Shown here one piece after another: positions 15,222-16,074 of a DNA stretch of 16,074 bases. Each line of letters starts with the position of its first letter. The first letter of the stretch is position 1. Origin of the DNA: Clostridia bacterium (GTDB lineage: Bacteria > Bacillota > UBA994 > PWPR01); contig PWPR01000115.1 of assembly GCA_003557085.1 (NCBI GenBank), forward strand, positions 1 to 16,074, given 5' to 3'. The notes under the pieces were generated by a model that saw nothing but the letters and a program-made list of their open reading frames with translations, did no database searches and was not told the origin of the DNA. Made by a program: the position numbers and the translations under genes.

Positions 15222-15848
15222 TTACTGAATAGGTACAAATGAAAACCCAAAATAATCTTCTCTAACCACTTCATCTCCTACTTTTTTATACTTTATAATT
15301 GAGTTTCTCACAGGAACTACCAATACCCCACCATCTTTTAACTGCTCAAAAAGGTGGCTGGGTTCAGTAGAAAAAGCTGCACTAGCCAATATACAATCAA
15401 ATGGAGCCTTCTCACTATAAGCCCCTGCTCCATCCTTGTATATTATTTCTACATTTTCCTTGTCATTAAACCTCTCTTTTGAACTATTGACAAGCTCCTT
15501 ATTAATTTCTAGTCCATAAATTTTTGCGTTTGGAGCCATAACACTCAAAAGAGCAAGTACATAACCACATCCAGAACCAATCTCTAAAATGCTACCACTG
15601 TCTTTAACCTCTAATAGATTCAGCATAAATGCAATAGTGTAAGGCTGACTTATGGTTGAGTTTTCTCCTATTGGCAGTGGTCTGTCACGATATGCAAGGT
15701 ACTTGTAATCATCAGGAACAAAATCTTCTCTTTTTACTTTCTCAAAAGCTTCTACAATAGATTCATCAAACCTCTTACTTCTTAGACTTTTAAGCAATTT
15801 CTGTTTAGTCAAGCTACTCACCCCAATACTATATTTGCTCAAGTGCAT
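15222..15848 (-). CDS. pcm: Protein-L-isoaspartate O-methyltransferase
   Basis: Pcm uses SAM to methylate L-isoaspartyl residues that form when proteins age, starting their repair. The 208-residue frame has the substrate motif STISQPY (64-70) after LPIGEN. It also has the SAM-binding loop LEIGSGCGY (88-96), the acidic residue Glu114 in YGLEIN, and a VLVVPV strand near the C-terminus. The length equals that of E. coli Pcm. The start is uncertain. ATG 15848 has no Shine-Dalgarno and would lie only about 20 bases from the predicted transcription start. The in-frame TTG at 15812 follows GGGGTG (15824-15819) by 6 bases and would give 196 residues with the full methyltransferase domain. I report the outer limit. 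The gene is separated from thiC by a terminator. Confidence 0.92.
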   Translation of the reverse strand: MHLSKYSIGVSSLTKQKLLKSLRSKRFDESIVEAFEKVKREDFVPDDYKYLAYRDRPLPIGENSTISQPYTIAFMLNLLEVKDSGSILEIGSGCGYVLALLSVMAPNAKIYGLEINKELVNSSKERFNDKENVEIIYKDGAGAYSEKAPFDCILASAAFSTEPSHLFEQLKDGGVLVVPVRNSIIKYKKVGDEVVREDYFGFSFVPIQ

Positions 15849-15874
15849 ATTGTTGACATATGGTTGTTAACATT

Positions 15875-15883
15875 ATTATAGCA
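15875..15883 (-). promoter_or_regulatory. Extended -10 promoter for pcm
   Basis: TGCTATAAT is read on the - strand from 15883 to 15875, a perfect extended -10 element. No convincing -35 is present, which is common for extended -10 promoters. Transcription would start near 15868. It overlaps the edge of the thiC terminator region. Confidence 0.55.
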
Positions 15884-15884
15884 A

Positions 15885-15926
15885 AGAAAAAGGGTCTAGC
15901 ATATTATATAATAGCTATACCCTTTT
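15885..15926 (-). terminator. Terminator after thiC
   Basis: On the - strand the arm 15926-15914 (AAAAGGGT, a mismatch, TAGC) pairs with 15900-15888 (GCTA, a mismatch, ACCCTTTT). It is followed by a T-rich tail. It begins 7 bases after the thiC stop and separates thiC from pcm. Confidence 0.8.
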
Positions 15927-15932
15927 AGCATT

Positions 15933-16074
15933 TTACTTGTATATTTTTATTTCATCGCCAGAAAGCACTTTCTGGACATTTCTAATAGCACACATTTTGC
16001 CACACATGGAGCATGTTTTATCATCGCTTAGAGCGTCTTGATCACGATAGCTCTTGGCCTTTTCTTCGTCGATA
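15933..16074 (-). CDS. thiC: Phosphomethylpyrimidine synthase ThiC, C-terminal end (partial)
   Basis: Only the last 46 complete codons lie in the window; the gene continues past the right edge. The end of the product, KAKSYRDQDALSDDKTCSMC followed by GKMCAIRNVQKVLSGDEIKI, matches the ThiC C-terminus, where three cysteines bind the 4Fe-4S cluster used for radical SAM chemistry. ThiC converts aminoimidazole ribotide to the pyrimidine precursor of thiamine. The spacing here is CX2CX3C, while the form I know best from characterised enzymes is CX2CX4C; shorter clostridial and archaeal enzymes may use the tighter spacing. The stop codon is TAA 15935-15933, and a terminator follows. Confidence 0.9.
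   Translation of the reverse strand, partial: IDEEKAKSYRDQDALSDDKTCSMCGKMCAIRNVQKVLSGDEIKIYK

Overview
The window is low-GC, gene-dense DNA with strong Shine-Dalgarno sequences (GGAGGTGAT-like) and sigma-A type promoters. The gene content (short-form ThiC, FrlB/FrlD, TPR-GAF-GGDEF proteins, lipobox lipoproteins, a DUF6485-like protein) fits a Gram-positive, probably clostridial, anaerobe of the Firmicutes. The species cannot be named from the sequence alone. There are no rRNA or tRNA genes, CRISPR arrays, insertion sequences or phage genes.

Left part (1-845, + strand): a good promoter drives a 52-residue, eight-cysteine DUF6485-like protein. A small exported helical protein of unknown function follows and ends at a strong terminator. 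A stretch without a credible gene follows (845-1290). It holds several small hairpins and a second terminator only about 30 bases before speD, so it looks like a regulated 5' leader.

Polyamine operon (1291-5224, + strand): speD, speA, speE and speB overlap or abut. Together they encode a full route from arginine and SAM to spermidine. SpeA makes agmatine, SpeB makes putrescine, SpeD makes decarboxylated SAM and SpeE makes spermidine. A hairpin with A and T flanks at 5224-5264 can terminate transcription from both sides.

Right part (5263-16074, all - strand), in transcription order from the right edge: the 3' end of thiC and its terminator; pcm (isoaspartate repair); two adjacent TPR-GAF-GGDEF proteins; frlB and frlD (breakdown of Amadori products) close behind the second of these; a lipoprotein with two FMN_bind domains; a small acidic lipoprotein; and a third TPR-GAF-GGDEF paralogue. 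The three paralogues have the same length and layout and intact GGEEF motifs. All three lack the RxxD inhibitory site and carry Asn where PleD has the guanine-contacting Asp344.

The most interesting points are the GGDEF family expansion linked to protein-damage genes (pcm, frlB, frlD), the attenuator-like leader of the spermidine operon, and the double FMN_bind lipoprotein. No clearly new multi-gene system can be proven from this sequence. The GGDEF/frl/pcm group is the best candidate for unexplored biology.
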